DNA from: Rhizorhabdus phycosphaerae
Lineage (GTDB): Bacteria > Pseudomonadota > Alphaproteobacteria > Sphingomonadales > Sphingomonadaceae
DNA: 64,000 nucleotides
NCBI RefSeq assembly: GCF_011044255.1
Contig: NZ_CP049107.1
Location: forward strand, 1,798,001 to 1,862,000
Reading direction: 5' to 3'
The translations under genes and the position numbers were made by a program. This document shows positions 10,738 to 19,813 of this stretch, piece after piece. Each line of letters begins with the position of its first letter. The stretch's first letter is position 1. Under the pieces are notes generated by a model. The model searched no databases. It worked only from the letters and a program-made list of their open reading frames with translations, and was not told where the DNA came from.

Positions 10738-11654
10738 ACGATGGAGCGACCGCGAGCGTAGCGTCGTCGTCCCTGCCGCCCGTGCGCGGCAGGTTGACGG
10801 CTGGCGCGCCGCTGGCGCCGCTCCTCTGGTTCAAAAGCGGCGGCGCGGCCGAGTGGCTGTTCGAGCCTGCCGATGTCGATGACCTCGCCGCTTTCCTGGC
10901 CGCGCTCGATCCGGCCGTGCCGGTGATGGGGCTGGGCCTTGGATCCAACATGATCGTACGCGACGGCGGGGTTCCCGGCGTCGTCGTGCGCCTGGGCAAG
11001 CCCTTCGCCAAGGTCGAACGGCTCGATGGTGAAACCCTCCGCTGCGGCGGTGGGGCGAGCGGCATTCTCGTCTCCTCGGCCGCGCGCGATGCCGGAATAG
11101 CCGGCGTCGAGTTCCTTCGCTCGATCCCCGGCACGGTGGGCGGCTTCGTCCGCATGAACGGCGGCGCCTATGGCCGCGAGGTCAAGGATGTGCTGGTCGC
11201 GGCGGACATCGTTCTGCGATCGGGTGAGCGCCGGACGCTGGCCCTCGCCGATCTCGGCTACACCTATCGCCACAGCGAACTGCCCGACGGCGCCATCGTC
11301 GTCGGCGCGACCTTCCGGGGTGAGCCCGGCGATCCGGCGGCGATCCAGGCCGAGATGGACCGCATCGCCGCAGAGCGCGAGGCGAGCCAGCCGCTGCGCA
11401 GCCGGACCGGCGGCTCAACCTTCAAGAATCCGGACGGGCACAAGGCCTGGCAGCTGATCGACGAAGCCGGCTGCCGCGGCCTGCGACGCGGCGACGCGCA
11501 GGTCAGCGAAAAGCACTGCAATTTCCTGCTCAACCTCGGCGAGGCCAGCTCCGCCGACATCGAGGCGCTGGGCGAAGAGGTAAGGACCAAGGTGAAGGCG
11601 AAAACAGGCGTGACCCTGGAATGGGAAATCCAGCGCGTGGGGGTGGCTGAATGA
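10734..11654 (+). CDS. murB: UDP-N-acetylenolpyruvoylglucosamine reductase MurB
   Basis: FAD/NADPH reductase converting UDP-GlcNAc-enolpyruvate to UDP-MurNAc. 306 aa from the GTG at 10734, which overlaps the preceding small gene's stop; the frame is open further upstream but that part is in other genes. FAD-binding half: WFKSGGAAEWL, GLGSNMIVRDGG, then EFLRSIPGTVGGFVRMNGGAYG. Substrate domain: YRHSELPDGAIV, GSTFKNPDG and AWQLIDEAGCRG. The C-terminus carries the KHCNFLLN segment. Type I MurB layout. The gene ends directly before the repeat-filled gap. Confidence 0.95.
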   Translation: MNDGATASVASSSLPPVRGRLTAGAPLAPLLWFKSGGAAEWLFEPADVDDLAAFLAALDPAVPVMGLGLGSNMIVRDGGVPGVVVRLGKPFAKVERLDGETLRCGGGASGILVSSAARDAGIAGVEFLRSIPGTVGGFVRMNGGAYGREVKDVLVAADIVLRSGERRTLALADLGYTYRHSELPDGAIVVGATFRGEPGDPAAIQAEMDRIAAEREASQPLRSRTGGSTFKNPDGHKAWQLIDEAGCRGLRRGDAQVSEKHCNFLLNLGEASSADIEALGEEVRTKVKAKTGVTLEWEIQRVGVAE

Positions 11655-11666
11655 TCGGCACCTCTA

Positions 11667-11807
11667 AGTTCCTCCCCTGCAAGGGGAGGGGGACCAGCCG
11701 CAGGCTGGTGGAGGGGCGCCGCGCCAGCGGCGGGCCCCTTCCCGCCCGCACCGCCCTCCCCTCCACCACGCTGCTCGCGGTCCCCCTCCCCGTTCCGGGG
11801 AGGAACT
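11667..11807. repeat. Palindromic repeat element, copy 1 (141 bp)
   Basis: Bounded by a perfect 11-bp terminal inverted repeat, AGTTCCTCCCC at 11667-11677 and GGGGAGGAACT at 11797-11807. Inside are two 34-base imperfectly complementary arms (11683-11716 and 11758-11791), the first containing a small hairpin ACCAGCCGCAGGCTGGT. The whole element could fold into one long hairpin. No transposase is encoded. It lies in the murB-ddl gap, the only sizeable gap in this dcw cluster. An open frame crosses it but is made of repeat sequence and is not a gene. Confidence 0.85.
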
Positions 11808-11864
11808 GTGCGACGTATAACTCTCCTCTGATTGTGACGCTCCGTGGCAGCCGCTCTACCAATA

Positions 11865-11956
11865 AGTTCCTCCCCAGCATGGGGAGGGGCACCAGCCGCA
11901 GGCTGGTGGAGGGGCGCCGCGCAAGCGGCGAGCCCCTTTCCGTTCGGGGGAGGAAC
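11865..11956. repeat. Palindromic repeat element, copy 2 (about 92 bp, shorter form)
   Basis: Same family as the element 58 bases upstream: it opens with AGTTCCTCCCC (11865-11875) and closes with GGGGAGGAAC (11947-11956), a 10-base perfect terminal inverted repeat. The left half closely matches copy 1 (small CCTCCCC/GGGGAGG hairpin, then the CCAGCCGCAGGCTGG hairpin and GGAGGGGCGCCGCG), but the right-hand arm corresponding to 11758-11791 is missing, so this copy looks like an internal deletion derivative. Its right end is six bases before the ddl start codon. Confidence 0.85.
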
Positions 11957-11961
11957 GGACT
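11947..11961 (+). promoter_or_regulatory. ddl ribosome binding site formed by the end of repeat copy 2
   Basis: The terminal repeat end GGGGAGGAAC contains GGAGGA, a strong Shine-Dalgarno match, 7 bases before the GTG at 11962. No other good site is visible, so the repeat end itself appears to serve as the ddl ribosome binding site. Direct observation of sequence; use in the cell is inferred. Confidence 0.6.
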
Positions 11962-12918
11962 GTGACACATGCGCCTCTCCACATCGCCGTTCTTATGGGC
12001 GGCTGGTCGTCCGAGCGGGAAGTGTCGCTGACCTCGGGCAACGGCGTCGCCGATGCGCTCGAAAGCCTTGGTCACAAGGTGACGCGGATCGACATGGACC
12101 GCGACGTCGCCGCGCGGCTTGCGGCGGCGATGCCCGATGTGGTGTTCAACGCGCTGCACGGCACGCCCGGCGAAGATGGTACCATCCAGGGCCTGATGGA
12201 CCTGATGGGGCTGACCTACACCCATTCGGGGCTCACCACCTCGGTGATCGCCATCGACAAGGAACTGACCAAGCAGCAGCTGGTCCCCGCCGGCATCCGC
12301 ATGCCCGAGGGGCGGATCGTCGAGAGCGCCAGCCTGTACGAGGGCGACCCCCTGCCCCGTCCCTATGTCCTGAAGCCGGTCAACGAGGGCTCGTCGGTCG
12401 GTGTCGCCATCGTAAAAGAGGGTGACAATCACGGCTCGCCGATTCATCGTGACTCGCATGGCCCCTGGCAAAGCTTCAAGACACTGCTCGCAGAGCCCTT
12501 CATCCGGGGGCGCGAATTGACCGTGGCCGTGCTCGGCGATCGCGCGCTGTGCGTCACCGAGCTGGTCCCGACCAGCGGCTTCTACGATTATGAGGCCAAG
12601 TACACCGACGGCCTGACGACTCATGTCTGTCCTGCCGACATCCCGCAGGCCATCGCCGACGAAGCCATGCGCATGGCGCTCGACGCACACCGCGTGCTGG
12701 GATGCCGCGGCACGTCACGCTCCGATTTCCGCTGGGACGACGAACAGGGCGTCGAGGGGCTCTACCTGCTCGAGGTCAACACCCAGCCGGGTATGACCCC
12801 GCTTAGCCTCGTTCCCGAACAGGCGAAACACACCGGCATGACCTATGCCAATCTCGTCCAGGCGATCGTCGACGAAGCTCTCGCGGACAGGCAATCCAAG
12901 GAAGGATCGAAGGGATGA
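11962..12918 (+). CDS. ddl: D-alanine:D-alanine ligase Ddl
   Basis: ATP-grasp ligase making the D-Ala-D-Ala used by MurF. 318 aa from GTG 11962, chosen for its spacing to GGAGGA; the next in-frame ATG (11992) would cut into the conserved LMGGWSSEREVSL. Further motifs are NALHGTPGEDGTIQG near residue 73, DKELTKQ near 100, KPVNEGSSVGV near 140, and LEVNTQPGMTPLSLVP near 275, which carry ATP, Mg and substrate ligands. The stop overlaps ftsQ (ATGA). Would be called DdlB by position in dcw. Confidence 0.96.
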   Translation: MTHAPLHIAVLMGGWSSEREVSLTSGNGVADALESLGHKVTRIDMDRDVAARLAAAMPDVVFNALHGTPGEDGTIQGLMDLMGLTYTHSGLTTSVIAIDKELTKQQLVPAGIRMPEGRIVESASLYEGDPLPRPYVLKPVNEGSSVGVAIVKEGDNHGSPIHRDSHGPWQSFKTLLAEPFIRGRELTVAVLGDRALCVTELVPTSGFYDYEAKYTDGLTTHVCPADIPQAIADEAMRMALDAHRVLGCRGTSRSDFRWDDEQGVEGLYLLEVNTQPGMTPLSLVPEQAKHTGMTYANLVQAIVDEALADRQSKEGSKG

Positions 12919-13829
12919 AGGCCGCGCGCGCGCGTTCCGCCGACCGCCGACCGCGCGCCAGCGCGCCGGCCCGTCGCGCGCCCACGCGCCGCACCGCCTC
13001 GACCCTCGACAAGGCGGTCGATCAGCTGCCGATTTCGCGCGATGCCCTGCGCAGGACCGGCAATTGGGCGCTGGGCCTTGCCGTGACCGGTGGCGTGATC
13101 GCCGGGCTGATCGCCATGGGCCTGCCCCAGATGATCGGCCTGATGATCGCCGACGGCATCGGCAGCGCGGGGTTCAAGGTCCGTAACGTCGAAATACTGA
13201 ACCGCCGCCAGGTCGACAGCGCGGTGGTGTACGACATCGCGATGCGCCAGCAGGCCCGCCCGATGCCGCTCGTCGACCTCGACGGAACGCGCGCCGAACT
13301 GATGAAGCTCGGCTGGATTTCCGACGCGCGGGTATCGCGGCGGCTGCCCGACACGCTGGTGGTCGACATCGTCGAACGCGTGCCGACCGCGATCTGGCAA
13401 TATCAGCACCGCCTTGCCCTGATCGACAAGGACGGGGTCGTGATCGGTCCGGTGGATGATCGCGCCATGCCCGACCTCCCCGTCGTCGTCGGCCCCGGCG
13501 CGAACCGCAGGGCCAGCCAGCTGTCGGCGCTCATGGCGAACGCGCCGTCGTTGAAGCCACTGGTCACCGCAGCCAGCTGGCAGGGCGACCGGCGCTGGGA
13601 CATCATCTTTCAGTCGGGCGAGAAGCTGATGCTGCCCGAAGGCGATGCGGAAGCGGCCAAGGCACTGGTCTTCTTCGCACAGGAAGATCGCCGCGCCGGG
13701 CTTCTGGGCAAAGGGCTGGTGTCGATCGATATGCGCGATCCCAGCCGGATGGTGGCGCGCGTCTCGCGCGAGCCGGGCAGCCGCATCGAGCCGCCGGCGG
13801 CTCAGCTCAACCCGAAGTCGACGACATGA
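12915..13829 (+). CDS. ftsQ: Cell division protein FtsQ
   Basis: Bitopic divisome protein linking FtsL/FtsB to the septal synthase. 304 aa: a very basic, Arg/Ala-rich cytoplasmic tail of about 50 residues, one membrane segment (roughly 55-80), then a periplasmic POTRA domain with FKVRNVEILNR, WISDARVSRRLPDTLVVDIVERVPTAIWQ and a beta domain. The long basic tail is common in alphaproteobacterial FtsQ. Starts on the ddl stop (ATGA); 36 bases separate it from the chosen ftsA start. Confidence 0.93.
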   Translation: MKAARARSADRRPRASAPARRAPTRRTASTLDKAVDQLPISRDALRRTGNWALGLAVTGGVIAGLIAMGLPQMIGLMIADGIGSAGFKVRNVEILNRRQVDSAVVYDIAMRQQARPMPLVDLDGTRAELMKLGWISDARVSRRLPDTLVVDIVERVPTAIWQYQHRLALIDKDGVVIGPVDDRAMPDLPVVVGPGANRRASQLSALMANAPSLKPLVTAASWQGDRRWDIIFQSGEKLMLPEGDAEAAKALVFFAQEDRRAGLLGKGLVSIDMRDPSRMVARVSREPGSRIEPPAAQLNPKSTT

Positions 13830-13865
13830 GGGCGGGCGATGGCAATTTGGGGAAAGGGAGCAGCG

Positions 13866-15125
13866 ATGGCGCAGCCGCGCAATGAAGGTCTGATCACGGC
13901 GATCGACATCGGATCGTCGAAGGTCTCCGCCCTGATCGCGCGCCCGGACGAGGCCGGCGAACTGGAAGTGCTCGGCAGCGGCCAGCGCGAGAGCCGGGGC
14001 GTCCGTCGTGGCTATATCGCCGACATGGAGGCGACCGAAGCTGCGATCCGCGAAGCGGTCGAGCAGGCGGAGACGATCGCCCGGACCAATATCGACCATG
14101 TGTGGGTCAGTTTCTCTGCCGGCGGCCTCGTCAGCGACGTGGCGCAGGTCGAGGTCGATCTCGGCGGCGTCCAGATCGAGCAGCCCGACATCGACGAACT
14201 GCTCCGCCAGGGGCGACAGTCGCTCAACCCGCAGGGTCGCATGGTGCTGCATGCACAGCCGACGCTGTACACGCTCGACGGGCTCAACGGCGTGAAGAAC
14301 CCGCTCGGCCTGCATGCCGACAAGCTGGGTGTCGAAATCCATGTCATCGCCGCGGAGCCGTCGCCGGTACGCAACCTCGCGCTGTGCGTCCGTTCGGCAC
14401 ATCTTGGCGTGAAATCGATCGTCGCTTCGCCGATCGCGACGGGCGCCTCCTGCCTGACCGAGGAAGATCGGGAGATGGGCATAGCGCTGGTCGAGATGGG
14501 CGCCGGGGTCACCAATGTTTCGCTCTTCGCGGGCGGCCTGCTCGTCGGCCTCACCTCGCTGCCGATGGGCTGCGCCGACATCACGGACGACATCGCCTCC
14601 GCCTTCAACATCCGCCGCGCCCAGGCCGAACGGCTGAAATGCGTCCATGGCTCGGCACAGAACAGCCCCCGCGACAATCATGAGATGCTCGAGATCGGGT
14701 CGCCCGAGGAAGCCGCCGACGGCATCGATCCGCCGCGCATCAGCCGTGCGCAGCTGATCCAAGTCATCCGCCTGCGCCTCGACCACTGGATGGATGCGGT
14801 TGCCAAGGCGCTGTCGGACCTCGGCTATGTCGGCCCGGTCGGACGCCAGGTCGTGCTGACCGGCGGCGGCGCCGAACTGCGCGGCATCGCCGACTATGCG
14901 CAGGGCGTGTTGGGCCGCAGCGTGCGGATCGGCCGGCCGCGCACGCTGACGGGCCTTCCCGACGCCCATAGCGGCCCCGCCTTCGCGACGCTGGTCGGGT
15001 TGGCGCAGGTGGCCGCTGCCAATCCTGCCGAACTCCGCCCGTTCGTCGCCGAGCAGACCGTCCACCGGCCCCAACCGATGGGCCTGGTCGGCAAGCTTAT
15101 GGCGGCGATCAAGAGTGGCTATTGA
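13866..15125 (+). CDS. ftsA: Cell division protein FtsA (actin-like FtsZ membrane tether)
   Basis: Actin-fold ATPase anchoring FtsZ to the membrane. 419 aa from the ATG at 13866, preferred because GGGAG sits 5 bases upstream and the protein then begins MAQPRNEGLITAIDIG; an in-frame ATG at 13839 would add nine residues. Visible: phosphate-1 loop AIDIGSSKVSALI, SHS2/1C domain following RGYIADMEAT, VVLTGGGAELRGI (adenosine loop) near residue 330, and a C-terminal amphipathic helix LVGKLMAAIKSGY expected to bind membrane. Located between ftsQ and ftsZ as usual. Confidence 0.95.
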   Translation: MAQPRNEGLITAIDIGSSKVSALIARPDEAGELEVLGSGQRESRGVRRGYIADMEATEAAIREAVEQAETIARTNIDHVWVSFSAGGLVSDVAQVEVDLGGVQIEQPDIDELLRQGRQSLNPQGRMVLHAQPTLYTLDGLNGVKNPLGLHADKLGVEIHVIAAEPSPVRNLALCVRSAHLGVKSIVASPIATGASCLTEEDREMGIALVEMGAGVTNVSLFAGGLLVGLTSLPMGCADITDDIASAFNIRRAQAERLKCVHGSAQNSPRDNHEMLEIGSPEEAADGIDPPRISRAQLIQVIRLRLDHWMDAVAKALSDLGYVGPVGRQVVLTGGGAELRGIADYAQGVLGRSVRIGRPRTLTGLPDAHSGPAFATLVGLAQVAAANPAELRPFVAEQTVHRPQPMGLVGKLMAAIKSGY

Positions 15126-15264
15126 TGCAGGGCACCGCCACGACAGCTCGGTTAACCCCGAAAATTGTGGATAGGACAACTTTTCGCGTGATTCGCTGAA
15201 TCGCGTCTGGCAAGATTCGGCCCATCCGGTGCTTCGGCGGGCAGGGCCGCAAGGGAGAATATCT

Positions 15265-16731
15265 ATGACGATCGAGTTCATGCGTCCGCAAGTCGACGAG
15301 CTGAAACCCCGTATCAGCGTAATTGGCGTCGGCGGTGCGGGCGGGAACGCGGTCGCGAACATGATCCAGGCCGACGTCCAGGGCGTCGACTTCATCGTCA
15401 CGAATACCGATGCCCAGGCGCTCAACGCTTCCCCTGCCGAGCGCCGCATCCAGCTTGGACTCAAGATCACCCAGGGTCTGGGTGCGGGCAGCCGTCCCGA
15501 AATCGGACGGGCCGCTGCCGAAGAGACGCTCGAACAGGTCGAAAAGGCGCTCGAAGGTTCGCACATGTGCTTCATCGCCGCCGGCATGGGTGGCGGCACC
15601 GGAACCGGCGCCGCCCCGGTCATCGCCAAGGCTGCCCGTGACCGTGGCATCCTGACCGTCGGCGTCGTCACCAAGCCGTTCAGCTTCGAAGGCAACCGCC
15701 GCATGCGTTCGGCCGAGGCCGGCATCGAGGAGCTGCAGAAGCATGTCGATACGCTGATCGTCATTCCGAACCAGAATCTGTTCCTGATCGCCAACCCGAA
15801 CACGACCTTCAAGGAAGCGTTCCAGATGGCCGATCAGGTCCTGCAGCAGGGCGTGCGCGGCATCACCGATCTCATGGTCATGCCCGGCCTGATCAACCTC
15901 GACTTCGCCGATGTCCGCTCGGTGATGAGCGAGATGGGCAAGGCGATGATGGGCACCGGCGAAGCGACCGGCGACAACCGCGCGATCGAGGCAGCGGAAA
16001 AGGCGATCGCCAACCCGCTGCTCGACGGCGTCAGCCTGAACGGCGCCAAGGGCGTGATCGTGTCGATCACCGGCGGCGACGATATGCGCCTGCTCGAGGT
16101 CGACGAGGCCGCGAACCACATCCGCCAGCTGGTCGACCAGGACGCGAACATCATCTGGGGTTCGGCCTTCAACAACGAGCTCGAGGGCCGCATCCGCGTC
16201 TCGGTCGTGGCGACCGGCATCGAAGTCGACGCCGCAACGATGCCGGAGCCGTCGAAGAGCTTCAGCTTCCCGCCGCGTACGCCTGCGCGTGAGGAGAAGT
16301 CGGTGGTGGTCCCGCAGGCAGCGAGCCCGGCGCCCGCCCCTGCGCCGGTGGCAGCACCGGAGCCCGCTCCCGCGCCCGTCCAGCAGGCCCCGGTCGCTCC
16401 TGCGGCTCCGGCAGAAGAGAAGCTCGTTCTCGAAGCCCCCGAAGGCCCGGCGGAGACGCTGGAACTGACCAGCCTGTTCAACGACGAATTGCTGCTTCAG
16501 CCCGAGGCAACCGTTCCTGCTCCCGCCGCCGAGGCGCGCGAGGAAGAGGATGGTGCGCGGCGCTGGGCGGCCGAGCCGGAACCGGCCCGACGCCCCTCCT
16601 CGACCGGTGCGACCTTGTTCGAACGCATGTCGAACATTGCGCGCGGCGCGGCGAAGGCGCAGGTGGAAGGCGATGAGCCGGCCGGCAACGGGACGGTTCC
16701 CCGCTTCCTCAACCGCCAGAGCAACCAGTAA
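15265..16731 (+). CDS. ftsZ: Tubulin-like division GTPase FtsZ
   Basis: GTPase forming the Z-ring. 488 aa from ATG 15265, with AAGGGAGAA upstream; upstream in-frame codons are ignored. GTP-binding [10 protein letters not shown] near residue 21 and tubulin signature GGGTGTG at 109-115; T7 synergy loop [11 protein letters not shown] near 210. Residues about 325-450 form a Pro/Ala/Glu-rich disordered linker, longer than in E. coli as is typical for alphaproteobacteria, then the conserved C-terminal peptide VPRFLNRQ, which binds FtsA and other partners. The 139-base gap before it may contain its own promoter. No lpxC follows. Confidence 0.97.
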   Translation: MTIEFMRPQVDELKPRISVIGVGGAGGNAVANMIQADVQGVDFIVTNTDAQALNASPAERRIQLGLKITQGLGAGSRPEIGRAAAEETLEQVEKALEGSHMCFIAAGMGGGTGTGAAPVIAKAARDRGILTVGVVTKPFSFEGNRRMRSAEAGIEELQKHVDTLIVIPNQNLFLIANPNTTFKEAFQMADQVLQQGVRGITDLMVMPGLINLDFADVRSVMSEMGKAMMGTGEATGDNRAIEAAEKAIANPLLDGVSLNGAKGVIVSITGGDDMRLLEVDEAANHIRQLVDQDANIIWGSAFNNELEGRIRVSVVATGIEVDAATMPEPSKSFSFPPRTPAREEKSVVVPQAASPAPAPAPVAAPEPAPAPVQQAPVAPAAPAEEKLVLEAPEGPAETLELTSLFNDELLLQPEATVPAPAAEAREEEDGARRWAAEPEPARRPSSTGATLFERMSNIARGAAKAQVEGDEPAGNGTVPRFLNRQSNQ

Positions 16732-16746
16732 ACGACTGATGGATCG

Positions 16747-16775
16747 GGCGTTCGCGGTCAGCTGCCGCGAACGCC
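16747..16775 (+). terminator. Hairpin after ftsZ, likely end of the dcw operon
   Basis: Perfect 11-bp inverted repeat GGCGTTCGCGG / CCGCGAACGCC with a 7-base loop, 15 bases after the ftsZ stop. There is no T-run after it, so it may act as a processing or pause structure rather than a classical intrinsic terminator. Confidence 0.55.
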
Positions 16776-16847
16776 GGTCGGTCCGGCGACAATGTCTGGA
16801 ATCGTCTTGCGGTCCGCCGCATTGCTGTGGTTAAGCATGGCGGCATC

Positions 16848-18266
16848 ATGATAAAGTTATATCATATCCTTGGGGGTTGGTCGCTGCTGACGGCGATCGT
16901 GGCGCCCGTACAGGTCGGCGCCCAGTCGCTCGACGATACATCGGAAGAAGCCGTCGTCGTGGATCCCGTCGCGGCCGCTCGCGATGCCATGGCGCGGGGC
17001 GATCCCGCCGAAGCGCTGGCGCGATACCTCCGCGTGCTCGCCCGCGATCCCGGTGATCTCGAAGCCCTGACGGGTGCCGGCTCCGCCGCGCTCGCGGTCG
17101 GCGATGCCGATGCGGCCATCAACTTCTTCGTACGGGCCGAGAAGATCTCGCCGCGCGATGGGCGGGTGAAGGCTGGCCTCGGTTCCGCCCTCATACAGAA
17201 GGAACAGCCCCGTGCCGCGCTGCGGCTGTTCGACAATGCGATCGACCTCGGCATTCCGCCGGTCGACGTCGCGCTGGACCGCGGGCTTGCTTATGACCTG
17301 CGCGGCGACAACCGCAAGGCGCAGGCCGATTATGCGCTGGTGATGCGCACGAAGCAGGACCCGGAGGCGATACGCCGTCTTGCCCTGTCGTTCGCAATGA
17401 GCGGCGACAAGGCCAATGCGCTGACCATCCTCGACCCCCTGCTGCGCAAGAAGGACATCGCTGCCTGGCGCGCACGCGCCTTCGTGCTGGCGATGACGGG
17501 CGACACGGTCGGCGCGGAAGCGGCGGCGAACGCCGTGCTGCCGCGCTTCCAGGCCGATGCGCTGAAGCCCTTTCTCGCCCGCCTCGCGTCGCTGAAACCG
17601 GCGGAAAAGGCCGCCGCGGTGCATTTCGGACATTTCCCGGAAGACAAGGTGCCGATGCAGCTTGCCGAGGCACGCCCGGCACCATCCTCGAAGGAGCTTC
17701 CCGCAGCCGCGTCCCCGGCACCATCGACTTCGTCCCCCGCCCAGCGCCCGCAGTTCGATCGCAGCGGCCGGCTGGTGAGCCGGTCCGAGACGAGTCAGCG
17801 GACAGCCGCAGCTGCCACACCGCCAGCATCGGACAGTGCATCCACGCCGTCACCGGCGGTCGCGGCCGAACAGAAGGCAGCCGACCAGCGTAGCCTGGCC
17901 GAGGATCGCCGCGCCGCGCAGAAGCGTGCCGCCGCCGAGAAGGCGGAAGCCGAGAAGAAGGCGAAGGCACGCGAGGAAGCGAAGACGAAGAAGTCCAATC
18001 CGGAACGCTATTGGGTGCAGATCGCGAGCGGTGCCTACAAACCCGACCTCGACAAGGAATGGGACAAGCAAAAGAAGGCGCACGGCAAGCTGCTCGCGGG
18101 CCGGTCGCCGTGGACAGCGCCCTACAAGGCCACCAACCGCCTGCTGATCGGCCCCTTCGCGAGCAAGGGCGCCGCCCAGGATTATGTCAACACGGCACGC
18201 GCCGGGGGGCTGAGCTGCTTTCCCGTCACCACGCCGGCGGGCCAGAAAGTTGATCGGATCGACTGA
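16848..18266 (+). CDS. Secreted TPR and SPOR-domain protein
   Basis: 472 aa from ATG 16848; an upstream GTG at 16827 is less likely because the ATG start gives a clean signal peptide (hydrophobic core then VGAQS, cut near residue 24). Residues about 50-250 are helical tetratricopeptide repeats (LARYLRVLARDPGDLEAL, ALRLFDNAIDLG). A disordered Pro/Ala/Ser stretch and a charged Lys/Glu/Ala helix (about 340-390) follow, then a C-terminal SPOR domain (YWVQIASGAY to the end). SPOR domains bind peptidoglycan stripped of stem peptides, typical of septal wall, so a role in septation or wall remodelling is inferred. Its position after ftsZ agrees. The specific partner is unknown. Confidence 0.8.
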   Translation: MIKLYHILGGWSLLTAIVAPVQVGAQSLDDTSEEAVVVDPVAAARDAMARGDPAEALARYLRVLARDPGDLEALTGAGSAALAVGDADAAINFFVRAEKISPRDGRVKAGLGSALIQKEQPRAALRLFDNAIDLGIPPVDVALDRGLAYDLRGDNRKAQADYALVMRTKQDPEAIRRLALSFAMSGDKANALTILDPLLRKKDIAAWRARAFVLAMTGDTVGAEAAANAVLPRFQADALKPFLARLASLKPAEKAAAVHFGHFPEDKVPMQLAEARPAPSSKELPAAASPAPSTSSPAQRPQFDRSGRLVSRSETSQRTAAAATPPASDSASTPSPAVAAEQKAADQRSLAEDRRAAQKRAAAEKAEAEKKAKAREEAKTKKSNPERYWVQIASGAYKPDLDKEWDKQKKAHGKLLAGRSPWTAPYKATNRLLIGPFASKGAAQDYVNTARAGGLSCFPVTTPAGQKVDRID

Positions 18267-18345
18267 CCCGGCTCGGCCGGTGCAACAGCCATGTCATAAA
18301 AGGGTAACGGGGCGGCCGCATTAGCGACTCATCATCGGAGTCGTC

Positions 18346-18588
18346 ATGCTGCTGCGCCCTATTCTTCTATCGTCCCTGCTGCTCATCGCCGCCCCTGCCC
18401 TGGCCGTGACGACGCCGGTCGATCCGACGGCCCGGTCGCAGGCAGCCGCTGCCGAACGCCTGTACCCCGAGATGGAGATCGAGGGCGAAGGCTGGCGTGG
18501 GCTGCTGCCCATCATGCTGATGAACGCCGATCTCTCCAGCCTGCCGCAGACGGCCGGGACCGAAATCCGCTCCGACTCCGAGCGCTGA
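18346..18588 (+). CDS. Small secreted protein of unknown function
   Basis: 80 aa beginning [13 protein letters not shown], a clear signal peptide ending in APALA near residue 20, leaving a mature peptide of about 60 residues that is acidic, with [13 protein letters not shown] and no cysteines. GGAG lies 6 bases before the ATG. Lies alone between the TPR-SPOR gene and the dGTPase gene, with 79 bases before it. No family recognised. Signal peptide plus ribosome site argue for a real gene; its small size keeps confidence moderate. Confidence 0.6.
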   Translation: MLLRPILLSSLLLIAAPALAVTTPVDPTARSQAAAAERLYPEMEIEGEGWRGLLPIMLMNADLSSLPQTAGTEIRSDSER

Positions 18589-18649
18589 TTCGCTCCCGCG
18601 GGCAAGTCGGGAGTCGACTTGTCTGGCCCGCTCGGCCATCAGGGCCAAC

Positions 18650-19813
18650 ATGCCAGATCTCGCGCCTTATGCTTCCGACCCAGGCCGCAGCCGGGGCCGC
18701 TTCCACAGCCATGGCGATGGCGAAACCCGCGGTCCGCGCGATGTCTTTCAGCGAGATCGCGACCGGATCATCCACTCGATCAGCTTCCGCCGATTGCGCC
18801 ACAAGACGCAGGTCTTCGTCGCCCCCGATGGCGACCATTTTCGTGTCCGCCTGACCCACAGTCTGGAGGTCGCGCAGATCGGGCGCACCATCGCCCGCGC
18901 ATTGGGGCTGAACGAGGATCTGACCGAGGCGCTCTGTCTGGGCCATGATATCGGCCACCCGCCCTTCGGTCACGCCGGCGAGGACGCGCTGAAGGCCGCC
19001 ATGGCCGACGTCGGCGGATTCGATCACAACGCGCACACACTGCGCATCTTCACACGCCTCGACTCTCCCTATCCATCGCATGACGGACTGAACCTCAGCT
19101 GGGAGACACTCGAAGGCCTGGCCAAACATAACGGCCCGATCCGCGAGCGGACCTGGGCGATGGCCGAGGTCGACGACCAGTGGTCGCTCGATCTCGACAG
19201 CTGGGCCGGGCCCGAAGCGCAGGTGGCGGCGCTCGCCGACGACATCGCCTATGACAATCACGATATCGACGACGGCGTCCGCGCGGGTTTGCTGACGCTC
19301 GACCAGGTGCTCGATGACCCGCTGGTCCGGAGCAACTGGGACCGCGTCCGCCAGCGCTATTCGGACGTCCCGGAATCGCGCCTGCTGGGCGAGCTGGTGC
19401 GCGAGCAGATCGGCTGCATGGTCAACGACCTGTTGGCCGAAAGCCGCCGCCGGCTGGAGGAAGCCGCTCCCCGCTCGGTCGAGGACGTGCGTGCCGCCGG
19501 ACGGGCATTGATCGGTTTCTCCGACGAGATGGCGGCACGGGAGAAGGCGCTCACCCGTTTCATGTACGCCAATCTCTACCATCACCCGCAACAGTTGGAG
19601 ATCGCGGCGCGGATGGCGGGCGTCGTATCGGGTCTCGCCAATGCCTACCGCCACGATCCGGCACTGCTCCCCGACAACTGGCGCGCCTCGCTGCCGGCGG
19701 AGGAGCCAGCGCGAACGCGCCATATCGGCGACTTCATCGCGGGCATGACCGACCGCTATGCACTGACCCGCTATGCCGAGCATGTCGGGCCGATCTCGCT
19801 CGAGGGTTTCTGA
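18650..19813 (+). CDS. dgt: Deoxyguanosinetriphosphate triphosphohydrolase-like HD protein
   Basis: HD-domain dNTP triphosphohydrolase, cleaving dNTPs to nucleoside and triphosphate. 387 aa, typical of the shorter dGTPase-like type 2 family. N-terminal [20 protein letters not shown], metal ligands in [10 protein letters not shown] and the central [14 protein letters not shown], and the second metal Asp in [15 protein letters not shown] near residue 200. Substrate range in this subfamily is not fixed by sequence. The stop overlaps the M28 peptidase start (TGATG), so the two are probably co-translated. Confidence 0.92.
   Translation: MPDLAPYASDPGRSRGRFHSHGDGETRGPRDVFQRDRDRIIHSISFRRLRHKTQVFVAPDGDHFRVRLTHSLEVAQIGRTIARALGLNEDLTEALCLGHDIGHPPFGHAGEDALKAAMADVGGFDHNAHTLRIFTRLDSPYPSHDGLNLSWETLEGLAKHNGPIRERTWAMAEVDDQWSLDLDSWAGPEAQVAALADDIAYDNHDIDDGVRAGLLTLDQVLDDPLVRSNWDRVRQRYSDVPESRLLGELVREQIGCMVNDLLAESRRRLEEAAPRSVEDVRAAGRALIGFSDEMAAREKALTRFMYANLYHHPQQLEIAARMAGVVSGLANAYRHDPALLPDNWRASLPAEEPARTRHIGDFIAGMTDRYALTRYAEHVGPISLEGF

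Noticed and set aside
11667-11956. CRISPR-like array
   Set aside because: Only two unequal copies with self-complementary ends, no spacers of regular size and no cas genes.
11651-11965. A 104-codon frame across the repeat elements
   Set aside because: It is translated repeat: the same RRLVEGRRASG peptide appears twice, from the two copies, so no gene.
12843-15812. A 989-codon open frame on the minus strand opposite ftsQ, ftsA and ftsZ
   Set aside because: High-GC antisense shadow of three certain genes. No domain or motif, composition of Arg/His/Gly-rich antisense translation.
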